From positions 1-64,000 of the forward strand of contig CAJMNR010000017.1 of the NCBI GenBank assembly GCA_905214875.1: a DNA stretch of 64,000 bases, given 5' to 3'. The notes beneath the pieces are model-generated. The model was not told where the DNA came from and did not search any database. It saw only the letters and a list, made by a program, of their open reading frames with translations. Position numbers and translations under genes: made by a program. How positions within the stretch are numbered: the stretch's first letter is position 1; every line of letters begins with the position of its first letter. Positions 1 to 9,199 of the stretch are shown one piece after another. This stretch comes from an uncultured bacterium. Lineage in GTDB: Bacteria > Bacillota > Clostridia > Lachnospirales > Lachnospiraceae.

Positions 1-9
1 AGATTTTTT

Positions 10-49
10 ATTGTTAGGAAAGAGCTCGACAGAGAAATTTCCTAACAAT
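10..49. repeat. Dispersed inverted repeat, copy 1
   Basis: Perfect 12-bp arms ATTGTTAGGAAA (10-21) and TTTCCTAACAAT (38-49) enclose a 16-nt loop that contains GAGCTC. Bases 11-50 match 56141-56180 at 39 of 40 positions, in the same orientation. In both places the repeat sits just beyond the 3' end of a minus-strand gene and next to that gene's own hairpin. The window edge truncates whatever precedes it. Function unknown; it could be an additional terminator or the tail of a longer repeat element. Confidence 0.75.
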
Positions 50-50
50 T

Positions 51-84
51 AAAAAGCTACCACTGTTCTGGTGATAGCTTTTTT
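51..84 (-). terminator. Terminator of fhs
   Basis: Inverted repeat AAAAAGCTACCAC / GTGATAGCTTTTTT with one G-U type mismatch, 7 nt beyond the fhs stop codon. There are T runs on both sides, so it can work in either direction. Confidence 0.7.
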
Positions 85-90
85 GTCTAT

Positions 91-1761
91 TTAGAATAAT
101 CCAGTAATAACTCCATTGTCATCCACATCGATATTTTCTGCTGCTGGATGTTTTGGAAGTCCTGGCATTGTCATAACCGTACCAGTGATTGCTACTACAA
201 AGCCTGCTCCGGCATTTACATAGACATCACGGATATTGATTGTAAAGTTTGTAGGACGGCCAAGTTTCTTAGCATCGTCAGATAATGAATACTGATTCTT
301 TGCCATACAAACTGGAGCTTCCTTAAATCCTATTTCTTCAATACGTGCAATTTGTTTTAATGCAGCCACGTCATAAGTAACGCCGTCTGCACCATAAATC
401 TCTTTTGCAATTGTTTCAATCTTTTCCTTGATGGATAAAGAAGAATCATAAAGAGGTTTGAAATTGCTTTCTTTTGTCTCTAACGTATGAAGAACTTGGT
501 TTGCAAGTGCGATACCACCTTCACCGCCGTGTTCCCATACTTCAGATAATGCGAAATCGCATCCTCTTTCTTCGCAGAACTGTTTTACGTACTCTAATTC
601 TGCTTTTGTATCTGTCACAAATTTATTTAAGGTAACGACAACTGGAACGCCGAACTTTTGTAGGTTCTCAATGTGTTTTTCAAGGTTAACGATACCTTTT
701 TTAAGTGCATCAAGATTTTCTTCTGAAAGATTTGCTTTATCTACGCCACCATTGTATTTCAATGCACGAACAGTTGCTACTAAAACAACTGCATCTGGGT
801 GTAATCCTGCCATACGTGATTTGATATCAAAGAACTTCTCAGCTCCAAGATCTGCCCCAAAACCAGCTTCTGTTACAACGTAATCTGCTAATTTAAGTGC
901 CATCTTCGTTGCACGAACACTGTTACATCCATGAGCGATATTTGCAAATGGTCCGCCATGAACGATTGCAGGTGTATGCTCTAATGTCTGAATTAAGTTA
1001 GGTTTGATTGCATCCTTTAATAAGGCTGCCATAGAGCCCACTGCATTTAACTGGCTTGCAGTTACAGGTTCTCCATCATAATTGTACGCAACGATGATTC
1101 TTCCAAGACGCTCTTTTAAGTCTTTCATATCATCAGCAAGACAAAGAATTGCCATGATTTCAGATGCTACTGTTATAATAAAATGGTCTTCACGAACAAC
1201 GCCGTCAACTTTTCTTCCAAGTCCAACAACGATGTTACGAAGAACACGGTCATTCATATCTAAACAACGTTTCCAAACAATCTGGTTTGGATCAATATTT
1301 AAAAGATTGCCTTGTTGTAAATGGTTATCAAGCATTGCTGCTAATAAGTTATTAGCGGATGTAATTGCATGGAAATCCCCTGTAAAATGAAGGTTTAAAT
1401 CTTCCATTGGAACTACTTGGGCATATCCACCGCCGGCTGCTCCGCCTTTAATACCAAAACAAGGTCCTAAGGAAGGCTCGCGTAAAGCAATAACTGCTTT
1501 TTTATTTAATAAAGAAAGTGCCTGACCAAGACCTACAGTTGTAGTCGTTTTTCCCTCACCTGCTGGCGTTGGGTTAATCGCTGTTACAAGAATTAATTTT
1601 CCGTCTTTATTATCTTTTACTTGATCATAAAGTTCATCGGATAATTTGGCTTTGTACTTTCCGTAAAATTCTAAATCATCTTCACGAATATCAAGATGCT
1701 TTGCTACCTCTTTAATATGGCTAAGCTTCGCTTCTTGCGCAATTTGAATGTCGGTTTTCAT
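91..1761 (-). CDS. fhs: Formate--tetrahydrofolate ligase
   Basis: Cytoplasmic enzyme that joins formate to tetrahydrofolate using ATP, giving 10-formyl-THF for one-carbon metabolism (and the methyl branch of the Wood-Ljungdahl pathway where present). The 556-residue product has the usual family length. The P-loop TPAGEGKT lies at residues 65-72 and the GGxAGGGYAQVVPM segment follows as in known enzymes. The start at 1761 was chosen because CAGGGAGGC lies 9-17 nt upstream; the open frame runs 34 codons further without homology. Single gene with its own terminator; the next upstream gene is 200 bp away. Confidence 0.97.
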   Translation of the reverse strand: MKTDIQIAQEAKLSHIKEVAKHLDIREDDLEFYGKYKAKLSDELYDQVKDNKDGKLILVTAINPTPAGEGKTTTTVGLGQALSLLNKKAVIALREPSLGPCFGIKGGAAGGGYAQVVPMEDLNLHFTGDFHAITSANNLLAAMLDNHLQQGNLLNIDPNQIVWKRCLDMNDRVLRNIVVGLGRKVDGVVREDHFIITVASEIMAILCLADDMKDLKERLGRIIVAYNYDGEPVTASQLNAVGSMAALLKDAIKPNLIQTLEHTPAIVHGGPFANIAHGCNSVRATKMALKLADYVVTEAGFGADLGAEKFFDIKSRMAGLHPDAVVLVATVRALKYNGGVDKANLSEENLDALKKGIVNLEKHIENLQKFGVPVVVTLNKFVTDTKAELEYVKQFCEERGCDFALSEVWEHGGEGGIALANQVLHTLETKESNFKPLYDSSLSIKEKIETIAKEIYGADGVTYDVAALKQIARIEEIGFKEAPVCMAKNQYSLSDDAKKLGRPTNFTINIRDVYVNAGAGFVVAITGTVMTMPGLPKHPAAENIDVDDNGVITGLF

Positions 1762-1962
1762 AAAAATAACTGCCTCCCTGTTACGTTTTTTACTTTTCAT
1801 GCTTATTATATCATTAAATGACAATAAAACAACAAAAGTTATAATTTTTGTCGTTACTACCAAAACGATATATAAACATAGCTTATTTATTGTTCAATAC
1901 TTATTAACCAGCATGATAGATAACAGTAAGCTTTTCCTATTTTATGCAACCAACTACTACAA

Positions 1963-2847
1963 TTATTCTCCGACCAATTGCAATGCTCTATACAATTCAT
2001 TTTTGATATATTCTAAATACACAGGAACCACATCAAGCTCGGAACACTGATACAACATCCTCGCCCCGACAACATCTTCAATCTCATTAAAAATCAGCTC
2101 TCCTTGTTCCCCGATTATAAAATCAATCCCTGCATAGTCCAAAGCAAGAAGGGAAGTAATCTGTTCAATCAATTCTTTCTCCTCTTGTGTTAACGAATAT
2201 AAGGAAACGCTGCCTCCTAATGAGAAATTCGCTCGGAATCCTTCCTTTGCACTCCGAAGAACAGCTGCAAAGATTGCTCCACCCATGATATAGACACGTA
2301 AATCCTGCCTTCTACCTTGAATCAACGGCTGAATAACCACATTTTCACCATTCATCAGCTTACACTTAGCATCTATGTCCGCTTCATCCATTGGGTCCAC
2401 AAGACATACCTGACTGCCTCCATGACCATGAACTGCCTTCATTACTACTTTATCTTTATAATTTGATAAAATATCCCTAATCTCGCTATTTCTTACAAAC
2501 AAAGACGGAACCATAGGAATCTTCGTCTTCGCTACATACTGGTAGGTAAGCGCCTTGTCATTGCATATTTCACATACCTTAGAATTGTTAAACACACGAA
2601 TGCCCATTGCCTCGAACTGTCTCGACAATAAATATTCACGACAGCGATAAATGACGAAATCAATCGTTTCCAATGGTTTTCCCTCATACTGGACAAAGAA
2701 TCCATCTTCCCTAATACCATAGGAAAATTTCTCATAAAGGCAAAGAGTAAGCGTCATGGATTTTTTTTTACCTTCTTCAATCATATAGTCGATAAATGAC
2801 TGATTATAGTCTGCATCTTTTTTCTCATACACAATAATGCCGTTCAT
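1963..2847 (-). CDS. RimK-like ATP-grasp ligase, paralogue A
   Basis: 294 residues with the RimK/LysX type of ATP-grasp fold. The N-terminal Rossmann-like part (about 1-85) leads into the typical NDKALTYQ segment, then a nucleotide-binding stretch with KAVHGHGG, a QPLIQGRRQDLR strand, and a C-terminal metal site around FNEIEDVVG. Such enzymes ligate an amino acid or peptide to a carboxylate through an acyl phosphate. The substrate is not evident. In the last metal-binding motif it reads NEIED where RimK usually has EVNSxPG-like residues. Last gene of a probable four-gene operon with a second ATP-grasp gene (3950-4840). SD GAGGAAG precedes the ATG. Confidence 0.8.
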   Translation of the reverse strand: MNGIIVYEKKDADYNQSFIDYMIEEGKKKSMTLTLCLYEKFSYGIREDGFFVQYEGKPLETIDFVIYRCREYLLSRQFEAMGIRVFNNSKVCEICNDKALTYQYVAKTKIPMVPSLFVRNSEIRDILSNYKDKVVMKAVHGHGGSQVCLVDPMDEADIDAKCKLMNGENVVIQPLIQGRRQDLRVYIMGGAIFAAVLRSAKEGFRANFSLGGSVSLYSLTQEEKELIEQITSLLALDYAGIDFIIGEQGELIFNEIEDVVGARMLYQCSELDVVPVYLEYIKNELYRALQLVGE

Positions 2848-2922
2848 TCTCTGCTTCCTCTCCTTCTATTTGTTCCATCATAACAGGCAGCCTCTTATGT
2901 TTCAACGTTATTTTTTAATCCT

Positions 2923-3702
2923 TTACCATTTTTTAAATGGCAAATCTAGTGAACTCCAACGAATCCCAAACTTTCCTTCATAAATTGGTATTTCTATCTG
3001 ATTTCCAATTGAATAGCGTTTTTGCTCTTCTTTTTCTACATCATAACTTTCTGTTTTCCCATTCTCATCTTGTATAACGACATGAAAGCTCCTAATCGAG
3101 CCACCACGCGGATTATACGTCGTTGTGTCATTACACTCCACGACATAAGCATTTTTTTGAGAAACTTGTCTGGCACCTAACGTATTGATTGCATAAAAGT
3201 CATATTTTATCACAACAGTTACTAAAACGACACCAATCAACGCATATAGGACGTATTTCATTTGAAAATAAAACTGGTATCGAATATAGTATGCCACCAC
3301 TATTAGAACAGCAATACTTCCTATAATCCCAGTCGTTTTCCAAATACTATCAAACGTATTCATTTTCTTTGTATAAATCAAAAGAAAGAACACGCTGCCC
3401 CAACTTAAGAAAGTATGTAATACATGTAAATATTCAAAAAAATCTGTATCCATTTTATTTATGCTGCATTTCGAGTAATTCCAAAACATCTTGATTCCCC
3501 AGCTGATGAGTATCACATTATGGACAATCAATGCTGCTACTGTCGGAATCTGAAATGTTCCCCACACAAAGAATATACTAAGCACATAGGGAAAGAAAAC
3601 TTTAAACACCATAAAAAGGATACTTAGCAAGTTGCAAAAGAAATTGCCTACAGGTGAACGGTCGTAAAAGAAAAATGACTCTTTTCGCCTGCGTTTTCTC
3701 AT
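2923..3702 (-). CDS. Membrane protein of unknown function, in ATP-grasp operon
   Basis: 259 residues, not recognised as a named family. A very basic N-terminus (MRKRRRK) precedes about five or six hydrophobic helices (roughly 20-175). The C-terminal third (about 180-259) is soluble and beta-rich, with a short TTTYNPRGGSIRS stretch, and probably lies outside the membrane; the layout recalls DUF3592-type proteins, but I cannot confirm this. Its ATG overlaps the stop codon of the DUF1858 gene by 4 bp (ATGA) and its SD GGAGGAG is inside that gene, so the two are translationally coupled. Confidence 0.7.
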   Translation of the reverse strand: MRKRRRKESFFFYDRSPVGNFFCNLLSILFMVFKVFFPYVLSIFFVWGTFQIPTVAALIVHNVILISWGIKMFWNYSKCSINKMDTDFFEYLHVLHTFLSWGSVFFLLIYTKKMNTFDSIWKTTGIIGSIAVLIVVAYYIRYQFYFQMKYVLYALIGVVLVTVVIKYDFYAINTLGARQVSQKNAYVVECNDTTTYNPRGGSIRSFHVVIQDENGKTESYDVEKEEQKRYSIGNQIEIPIYEGKFGIRWSSLDLPFKKW

Positions 3703-3905
3703 GCTTCTCCTCCATTGATAAATGCATCTAGCTTGCCAACTAATTCCTCAACCTCATATCCATGAGTCATGCAAGCCTGTTCCAACGTCTCTCTTGGTGA
3801 CATATGACACGAAACACAATGCATCCCCATTTCATTAAATACACCTTCCGCTTCCGGATAAGACTGCAAAATAGCTCCAATTAAAGAATATTTTGTAACT
3901 ACCAT
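3699..3905 (-). CDS. DUF1858-type redox-disulfide protein
   Basis: A 68-residue cytoplasmic protein matching the 'hybrid-cluster-protein-associated redox disulfide' domain (DUF1858). It opens with the VTKYSLIGAILQSYPEAEGVF helix-turn pattern (quoted in part) and has the CVSCHMSPRETLEQA motif, in which the CxxC pair at residues 31 and 34 is the presumed redox-active disulfide. Family members are often found next to redox or ligase enzymes and their partner is usually unknown. Start supported by AGGAGGATTTT upstream. Lies 44 bp downstream of ATP-grasp B. Confidence 0.85.
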   Translation of the reverse strand: MVVTKYSLIGAILQSYPEAEGVFNEMGMHCVSCHMSPRETLEQACMTHGYEVEELVGKLDAFINGGEA

Positions 3906-3949
3906 AAAATCCTCCTATTTACCATGCCCTCCACCGCCCGTATCAACTA

Positions 3950-4840
3950 CTAGTTTCTAATTGTATCGACAATATGCTTCATAATAAGCGTAGCCGCATT
4001 CACATTCGTACAATCATATATATTTTTAAAATGTGCATTGGAATTTACTTCACACACATATGTCTTGCCATCTTCCCCAAACAATAAATCCACTCCAGCA
4101 AAATCAAGCCCGATTGCCTTACAACATTCTAATGCAATTCGCCCCTGCTCCTTTGTAGGGACATACTGCTTCATCTTCCCACCAATACTAAGGTTCGCAC
4201 GGAAGTCATCACTATCAGAATACCGATACATACTGGCAACGACCTGATTGCCAATTACCTGAAGGCGAACGTCTCTTCCCTTACTCTCAGCAATAAACTC
4301 CTGAAAGATCAAAGGCTTAGGCGAAGTCTCTACGAGTTTAGCAACAAGTTCCTCTCTCGACTTCACAAGATACACCTGCATCCCAAACGATCCAAAACAC
4401 TCTTTCACAACAAGCGGCAACCCTAACTTATCAATAACACCATCGACAAATCCCGTCTCCGTATAATTCACATTCTCAAATGTCTTAGGAGCAATCACAG
4501 TCTTAGGCATCAAAACATCAGCCTTTATTAGCTCAAGAAATGTAAGACTCTTATCATCACAAACCTCAATCGCCCTAGCCGAGTTAAACAATCGATACCC
4601 AAACTCCTCCATCAAATAAGCCAGTCTGATATCCTTATCCCAAAACAAAACAAAATCCACATTCGATGCATTTTTCTTAAGCTCCTCCACATCTACAAGC
4701 AACTCAGCATTCGTCTTTACCAAAAGCCTAACACCAAACTCCCTGCCAGCCTCTAAAAAATACTCATATAATTCATTATACTTATTGGCATGTAAAAAAT
4801 GATTCACAACCAAATAACCAGTAAGTTCTTTCATACTCAT
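3950..4840 (-). CDS. RimK-like ATP-grasp ligase, paralogue B
   Basis: 297-residue RimK-like ATP-grasp protein, first gene of the operon that ends with paralogue A. Visible landmarks are CDDKSLTFLEL, the KECFGSFGMQVYLV nucleotide loop, FIAESKGRDVRLQV, and the C-terminal metal motif VCEVNSNAHF, which is closer to classical RimK than in paralogue A. The two are clearly diverged paralogues. The start at 4840 is preferred because GAGG lies 9 nt upstream; a TTG three codons earlier has no good SD spacing. Function is inferred only as carboxylate-amine or peptide ligation. Confidence 0.82.
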   Translation of the reverse strand: MSMKELTGYLVVNHFLHANKYNELYEYFLEAGREFGVRLLVKTNAELLVDVEELKKNASNVDFVLFWDKDIRLAYLMEEFGYRLFNSARAIEVCDDKSLTFLELIKADVLMPKTVIAPKTFENVNYTETGFVDGVIDKLGLPLVVKECFGSFGMQVYLVKSREELVAKLVETSPKPLIFQEFIAESKGRDVRLQVIGNQVVASMYRYSDSDDFRANLSIGGKMKQYVPTKEQGRIALECCKAIGLDFAGVDLLFGEDGKTYVCEVNSNAHFKNIYDCTNVNAATLIMKHIVDTIRN

Positions 4841-4870
4841 CTTAATCAACCTCGTATCTATAACATAAAA

Positions 4871-4902
4871 GGCAGGGAAACACCCAAAATGTAATCCCTG
4901 CC
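4871..4902 (-). terminator. Terminator of spoIIIE/ftsK
   Basis: Perfect 8-bp stem GGCAGGGA / TCCCTGCC with a TTTTAT tail on the minus strand, 70 bp beyond the translocase stop codon. Confidence 0.6.
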
Positions 4903-4971
4903 CCCATTATTTTATTCTCTTATCCATACTAAAACTTTGGTCTGTCACCAGAAAGGTTTCCTCGCCTGCGC

Positions 4972-7911
4972 CTATACATACTCCTCAATATAAAGCTCAA
5001 ACTCCTCCATCGACATAAGAACAGTTCTAGGCTTCGTACCAACATCCGGCCCTACTACGCCAGCTTCACAAAGCTGATCCATAATTCTTGCCGCACGATT
5101 GTAACCAATCTTGAACATACGCTGTAACATACCGATACTAGCCTTGTCCTTCTCGATAATAAACTTACCACAGTCAGCAAAGATTTCGTCATACGCACTC
5201 TCTTTGCCACCGGCAGCATTAGAACTGCTGATTGCAGTAATCTTATTTTCAAGTTCAGACGCAACACTGTCATCAGACTCATTTTGCTCTTTCAAGAAAT
5301 CCACGACGCTGCTAACTTCCTTATCGGAAACAAACGCACCTTGAATACGAACTGGCTTTGGATAACCAGATGGGAAGAATAACATATCCCCTTTTCCAAG
5401 AAGCTTCTCAGCACCAGAACCATCAAGGATCGTTCTAGAATCGATTGCAGAAGACACAGAAAAGGCAATACGTGAAGGCACATTGGCCTTGATAAGACCT
5501 GTGATAACGTTAACACTCGGTCTTTGTGTTGCAATGATAAGGTGAAGACCAGCCGCACGCGCCATTTGCGCTAAACGACAGATAGCATCTTCCACTTCAC
5601 CAGGAGCAACCATCATAAGATCTGCTAACTCATCGACAATAATGACGATCTGAGGTAGCTTCTGATAACGCTCATCCTGATTATCTTCAATTGTTTGAAT
5701 CTTCTTATTGTAACCTTTGATGTCGCGGACACCAAGATCGGCAAATTTCTTATAACGATCCGTCATTTCCGCAACCGCCCAGTTAAGAGCTGCACTTGCT
5801 TTCTTAGGATCCGTTACAACAGGAATTAACAAATGAGGAATTCCATTATAAACACTAAGTTCTACTACTTTCGGATCGACCATGATTAACTTAACGTCAT
5901 CTGGCGATGCCTTATATAGAATACTCATAATAAGCGTATTGATACATACTGATTTACCAGAACCAGTTGCACCTGCAATCAGCAAGTGAGGCATCTTGGC
6001 AATGTCAGTAACAACTGTTTGTCCACCGATATCTTTACCAACGGCAAATGCAATATCAGAGGAATGTGATTGAAATTCCGTGCTTTCAATTAACTCACGG
6101 AACGTAACCATACTGTTAACCTTATTAGGTACCTCGATTCCAACTGCGGCCTTTCCTGGGATTGGTGCTTCAATACGAATATCTGCTGCAGCAAGATTTA
6201 ACTTGATATCATCTGCTAAATTCGTAATTCTGCTTACCTTTACCCCCTGCTCAGGCTGAAGTTCATATCGTGTAACCGCTGGCCCACAGCTTACATTGGT
6301 AATCGTAACCTTAACGCCGAAACTATCAAGGGTACTTTGAAGCTTCAATGCCGTTTCCTTTAATTCACGGTCGGACGTACCTGCAACCTTTCCTTTTGGA
6401 CGAGATAACAGGTTAACCGGAGGAAATACATATTCCTTCTTAATTGGTTTCGCTTCAATTTTTAATTCTTCTACGATGCTTTCACTAGACGATGTCTTCG
6501 AATGAGAAGGCTTGTGGCTTGTACTATGCGTTTGCTTCTTAGGTTGCTGTTTTCCAACACGAATCAACTCATCGTTCTCTTTATTTTCCATATTAGACGG
6601 CATGACAAAGCCTTGTCTATGTTGCACTACCTCTGTAGAATCATCCATAAAGACAGCTGGATTTACGGTTTCTTTCCCATTGTCAAATGGATCTGCTTCC
6701 AATTCTTGATCTAATGAATCATCATGGAAGGTAGACTCAAAGAAGTCGTCTAAGTTCTCGTCCTCAATTTCTGCCTGCTCGTTAAATGCTGGTACTTCAC
6801 ATTGCTCATGTTCTACATGTGGATTATTGATGACGATATCATTAAGTTCTGCTTCCACTTGTTCTTCAGCCACACGTTCTTCCTCGAACGCTTCTTCTTT
6901 CACTGGATCAAACTTGGCACGCAATTCTTTTTCGTATACGGCCTCTTCCTTCTCAAATGGCACTTCATCGCTGGCCATCTTCGGATCAGCCCTATGAATT
7001 GAAAGATTAGGCAAGCGATCTTCTTCGAAATTATCGGTCTCATTTTCTGTAACTTCTTCCCCGCGAAGCTCAAATAATGACACCTGTTTTTCCTTTCGTT
7101 TGCGTCCTTTCTTATTTTCTACAGGAGTAGACTCTTCTTTCTCCTCCCGTTCAAATGTAAATGTCTTAGCTTTCCGTTTTGGAACTACCTGATTATGCGG
7201 TACTTCTTCCTCATCCTCATCTTCTTCCTCATAAAGCTCCTGTTCATATCTTCTTCTCTCACGCATCTCATTAATATGACTTACGCTCTTCTTACCAATG
7301 GTAGAGAAGATAAAGATTTCTGTAATGAACATAAATAAAATTGCAAGTAAGGCAATTAAAACTACATATGCTCCTATTTTTCCAACGAATGTTACAAGTG
7401 TAGAACTGATCAATGCGCCGATTAAACCGCCACCGATTCGATCCCTTGCACACACTTCGTATGCATTTCCTATTTCCGACATATGTAAATCCGGATAGGA
7501 AACTAATTGTAATAATGCTATTAAAACAATGGCAAAGCCAATACTGCTTAGAACCTTTCTTTTCGCGACTTTATTTCCACGATTAGAAATGCCAAATGCG
7601 ACGCCGATAAACAATGCAAATGGGAATATTCTTGCGAAGAATCCCATTAACCCAAAGACTATATTATTTAAATAATCGCTAAGTTTTCCACCTAAATCTA
7701 AATAACTAAGTATTAATAAAATGGATACTACAGCAGTAAGAATTAAGATTATTTCATCTGTATATGGATTATGTTTCTTCCTTCGTTTTGCTGGTCTTGA
7801 ATTTTGTCTTGTTTGTGAAGTCGTTTTGGTTTTTGTCGATGTACTTTTTGTTGCATTTTTCGTGCTTCGACCTTGGCTCGTTTTCTTTGCTGTCCCTGTT
7901 TTTTGAGCCAT
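4972..7911 (-). CDS. spoIIIE: FtsK/SpoIIIE-family DNA translocase
   Basis: Septal, membrane-anchored motor that pumps chromosomal DNA through the closing division or sporulation septum. 979 residues: a Lys/Thr/Ser-rich N-terminus, four TM helices within about 50-205, a long acidic low-complexity linker (about 210-515), the alpha-beta motor with Walker A GATGSGKS near residue 647 and the DELADLMM Walker B segment, and a C-terminal winged-helix gamma domain (about 910-975) that would read orienting sequences. The Bacillus order tepA-ylzJ-spoIIIE is conserved here, which favours the name spoIIIE; an FtsK role in vegetative cells is equally possible. SD GGGAGG supports the start. Confidence 0.92.
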   Translation of the reverse strand: MAQKTGTAKKTSQGRSTKNATKSTSTKTKTTSQTRQNSRPAKRRKKHNPYTDEIILILTAVVSILLILSYLDLGGKLSDYLNNIVFGLMGFFARIFPFALFIGVAFGISNRGNKVAKRKVLSSIGFAIVLIALLQLVSYPDLHMSEIGNAYEVCARDRIGGGLIGALISSTLVTFVGKIGAYVVLIALLAILFMFITEIFIFSTIGKKSVSHINEMRERRRYEQELYEEEDEDEEEVPHNQVVPKRKAKTFTFEREEKEESTPVENKKGRKRKEKQVSLFELRGEEVTENETDNFEEDRLPNLSIHRADPKMASDEVPFEKEEAVYEKELRAKFDPVKEEAFEEERVAEEQVEAELNDIVINNPHVEHEQCEVPAFNEQAEIEDENLDDFFESTFHDDSLDQELEADPFDNGKETVNPAVFMDDSTEVVQHRQGFVMPSNMENKENDELIRVGKQQPKKQTHSTSHKPSHSKTSSSESIVEELKIEAKPIKKEYVFPPVNLLSRPKGKVAGTSDRELKETALKLQSTLDSFGVKVTITNVSCGPAVTRYELQPEQGVKVSRITNLADDIKLNLAAADIRIEAPIPGKAAVGIEVPNKVNSMVTFRELIESTEFQSHSSDIAFAVGKDIGGQTVVTDIAKMPHLLIAGATGSGKSVCINTLIMSILYKASPDDVKLIMVDPKVVELSVYNGIPHLLIPVVTDPKKASAALNWAVAEMTDRYKKFADLGVRDIKGYNKKIQTIEDNQDERYQKLPQIVIIVDELADLMMVAPGEVEDAICRLAQMARAAGLHLIIATQRPSVNVITGLIKANVPSRIAFSVSSAIDSRTILDGSGAEKLLGKGDMLFFPSGYPKPVRIQGAFVSDKEVSSVVDFLKEQNESDDSVASELENKITAISSSNAAGGKESAYDEIFADCGKFIIEKDKASIGMLQRMFKIGYNRAARIMDQLCEAGVVGPDVGTKPRTVLMSMEEFELYIEEYV

Positions 7912-7965
7912 ATTAACCCTCCCTTAAACGATTCTATCTATACACGGGTCTCCCCTTGATAAACA

Positions 7966-8003
7966 AAATAGATTCAAAGAACCACTTTTCTCTGAACCTA
8001 TTT
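7966..8003 (-). terminator. Hairpin between ylzJ and spoIIIE
   Basis: Arms AAATAGATTC (7966-7975) and GAACCTATTT (7994-8003) pair at 9 of 10 positions, and the minus strand continues TTTTG. A partial terminator or attenuator that could separate expression of ylzJ and spoIIIE. Confidence 0.45.
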
Positions 8004-8036
8004 CATTATACCTTTAATTTATTTAGTTTTCAACCG

Positions 8037-8255
8037 TTAGTCCACATGATAAACGGAACCAATTTGGTACTTTTCATTCAGATAATCCGGCATATAACTG
8101 CTTTCAAAATTACGAATGAAATACTCACCGTCTACCTCTTCTGCAAAAACGGTGCCGAAATCTGTCTCAAAACTTTTTAATGCTTTCGGCTTCTCCTCAA
8201 CCTCCTTGTTCATATCACAGTAAATACGTTCCAGTGGCATTGCTGTATAAAGCAT
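8037..8255 (-). CDS. ylzJ: YlzJ-like protein
   Basis: 72-residue protein recognised by its opening MLYTAMPLERIY, typical of the YlzJ family, and by its place between tepA and spoIIIE, the same order as in Bacillus subtilis. It is cytoplasmic, with no TM segment. Its function is not known in any organism I am aware of. The start is 12 bp after the tepA stop, with AAGGAAGTG as SD, so the two are co-transcribed. Confidence 0.8.
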   Translation of the reverse strand: MLYTAMPLERIYCDMNKEVEEKPKALKSFETDFGTVFAEEVDGEYFIRNFESSYMPDYLNEKYQIGSVYHVD

Positions 8256-8267
8256 TTTCTCACTTCC

Positions 8268-9077
8268 TTATTCACTTTCGTTATCAACTTCGACTTCTAT
8301 TGCGTCTTCTTTGGCTTTTTCCTTTTTATTTGCCTCAATCATCTCATTTAGTTTCTTAAGAGCTTTGTCAATACCGCCCACCTCATCAATAATTCCATTT
8401 TCAACAGTTTCTTTTCCGACAAGGATAGAGCCGACATCTTTAACGAGCTGTTTGTTGTTAAGCATCAATGCTTTCAAATCGTCATACTCAATTTTGGAAT
8501 GATTCACGATAAAGGATAGGATTCTGTCTTGAATACGTTCAAAATACTCATAGGTCTGGGCAACACCAATGACAGTACCGTTCATCCTTACCGGATGGAT
8601 AATCATTGTTGCAGTTGGAACGATAAAGCTATAGTCCGAAGATACGGCAAGCGGAACACCGATCGAATGGCTGCCTCCTAATACCAATGAAACCGTTGGC
8701 TTGCTAATAGAAGCAATCATCTCCGCAATAGCAAGACCAGCTTCCACATCACCGCCGACCGTATTTAACAAGACTAAGACACCCTCGATTTCCTTGCTGT
8801 CTTCAATGGCTGCAAGTTGAGGGAGAATATGCTCGTACTTCGTCGTCTTATTATGTTGTGGCAGACATTCATGCCCCTCCACTTCACCGATGATCGTCAT
8901 CAAATGAATTCTCTTGTTGTTATTATCTAGCGTAGTCTGGCCATATTCATTGATTTTCTGATCCGCAAGTTTTTCGTTTTCTTTTCTAGTTTTTTCATCT
9001 TCAAGCTTCTTTTTAGGTTCTGTAATTGTACCATTTTTATTATCTTTCTTTTCAATTTGATTATTTTTATTACTCAT
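8268..9077 (-). CDS. tepA: ClpP-like serine protease TepA (translocation-enhancing protein)
   Basis: 269 residues. The N-terminal 60 are hydrophilic and Lys/Asn/Glu-rich; the rest is a ClpP/crotonase-fold serine protease. The nucleophile region reads GGSHSIGVPLA and the catalytic His is in MIIHPVRM, as in the TepA/YlfI subgroup. In B. subtilis the homologue aids protein export and degradation of spore-associated proteins. The start at 9077 is preferred over an upstream ATG at 9173 because TTGGAGG lies just upstream and the extra 32 codons do not resemble the family. The C-terminus is acidic and Lys-rich. Confidence 0.88.
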   Translation of the reverse strand: MSNKNNQIEKKDNKNGTITEPKKKLEDEKTRKENEKLADQKINEYGQTTLDNNNKRIHLMTIIGEVEGHECLPQHNKTTKYEHILPQLAAIEDSKEIEGVLVLLNTVGGDVEAGLAIAEMIASISKPTVSLVLGGSHSIGVPLAVSSDYSFIVPTATMIIHPVRMNGTVIGVAQTYEYFERIQDRILSFIVNHSKIEYDDLKALMLNNKQLVKDVGSILVGKETVENGIIDEVGGIDKALKKLNEMIEANKKEKAKEDAIEVEVDNESE

Positions 9078-9199
9078 ATCAACCTCCAAGTTATGAGCTA
9101 TTCGCTGTATGTAGTTTAGTATGTGAGAAATACAAGTTATTATTCCTCGTAACGCGATGCGATATATTTTCATATAATAAAAAAAATGGAGTTTTTCCT

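Noticed and set aside
4841..4849. TTG start three codons upstream for ATP-grasp paralogue B
   Set aside because: The GAGG SD lies directly against the TTG but at good distance (9 nt) from the ATG at 4840.
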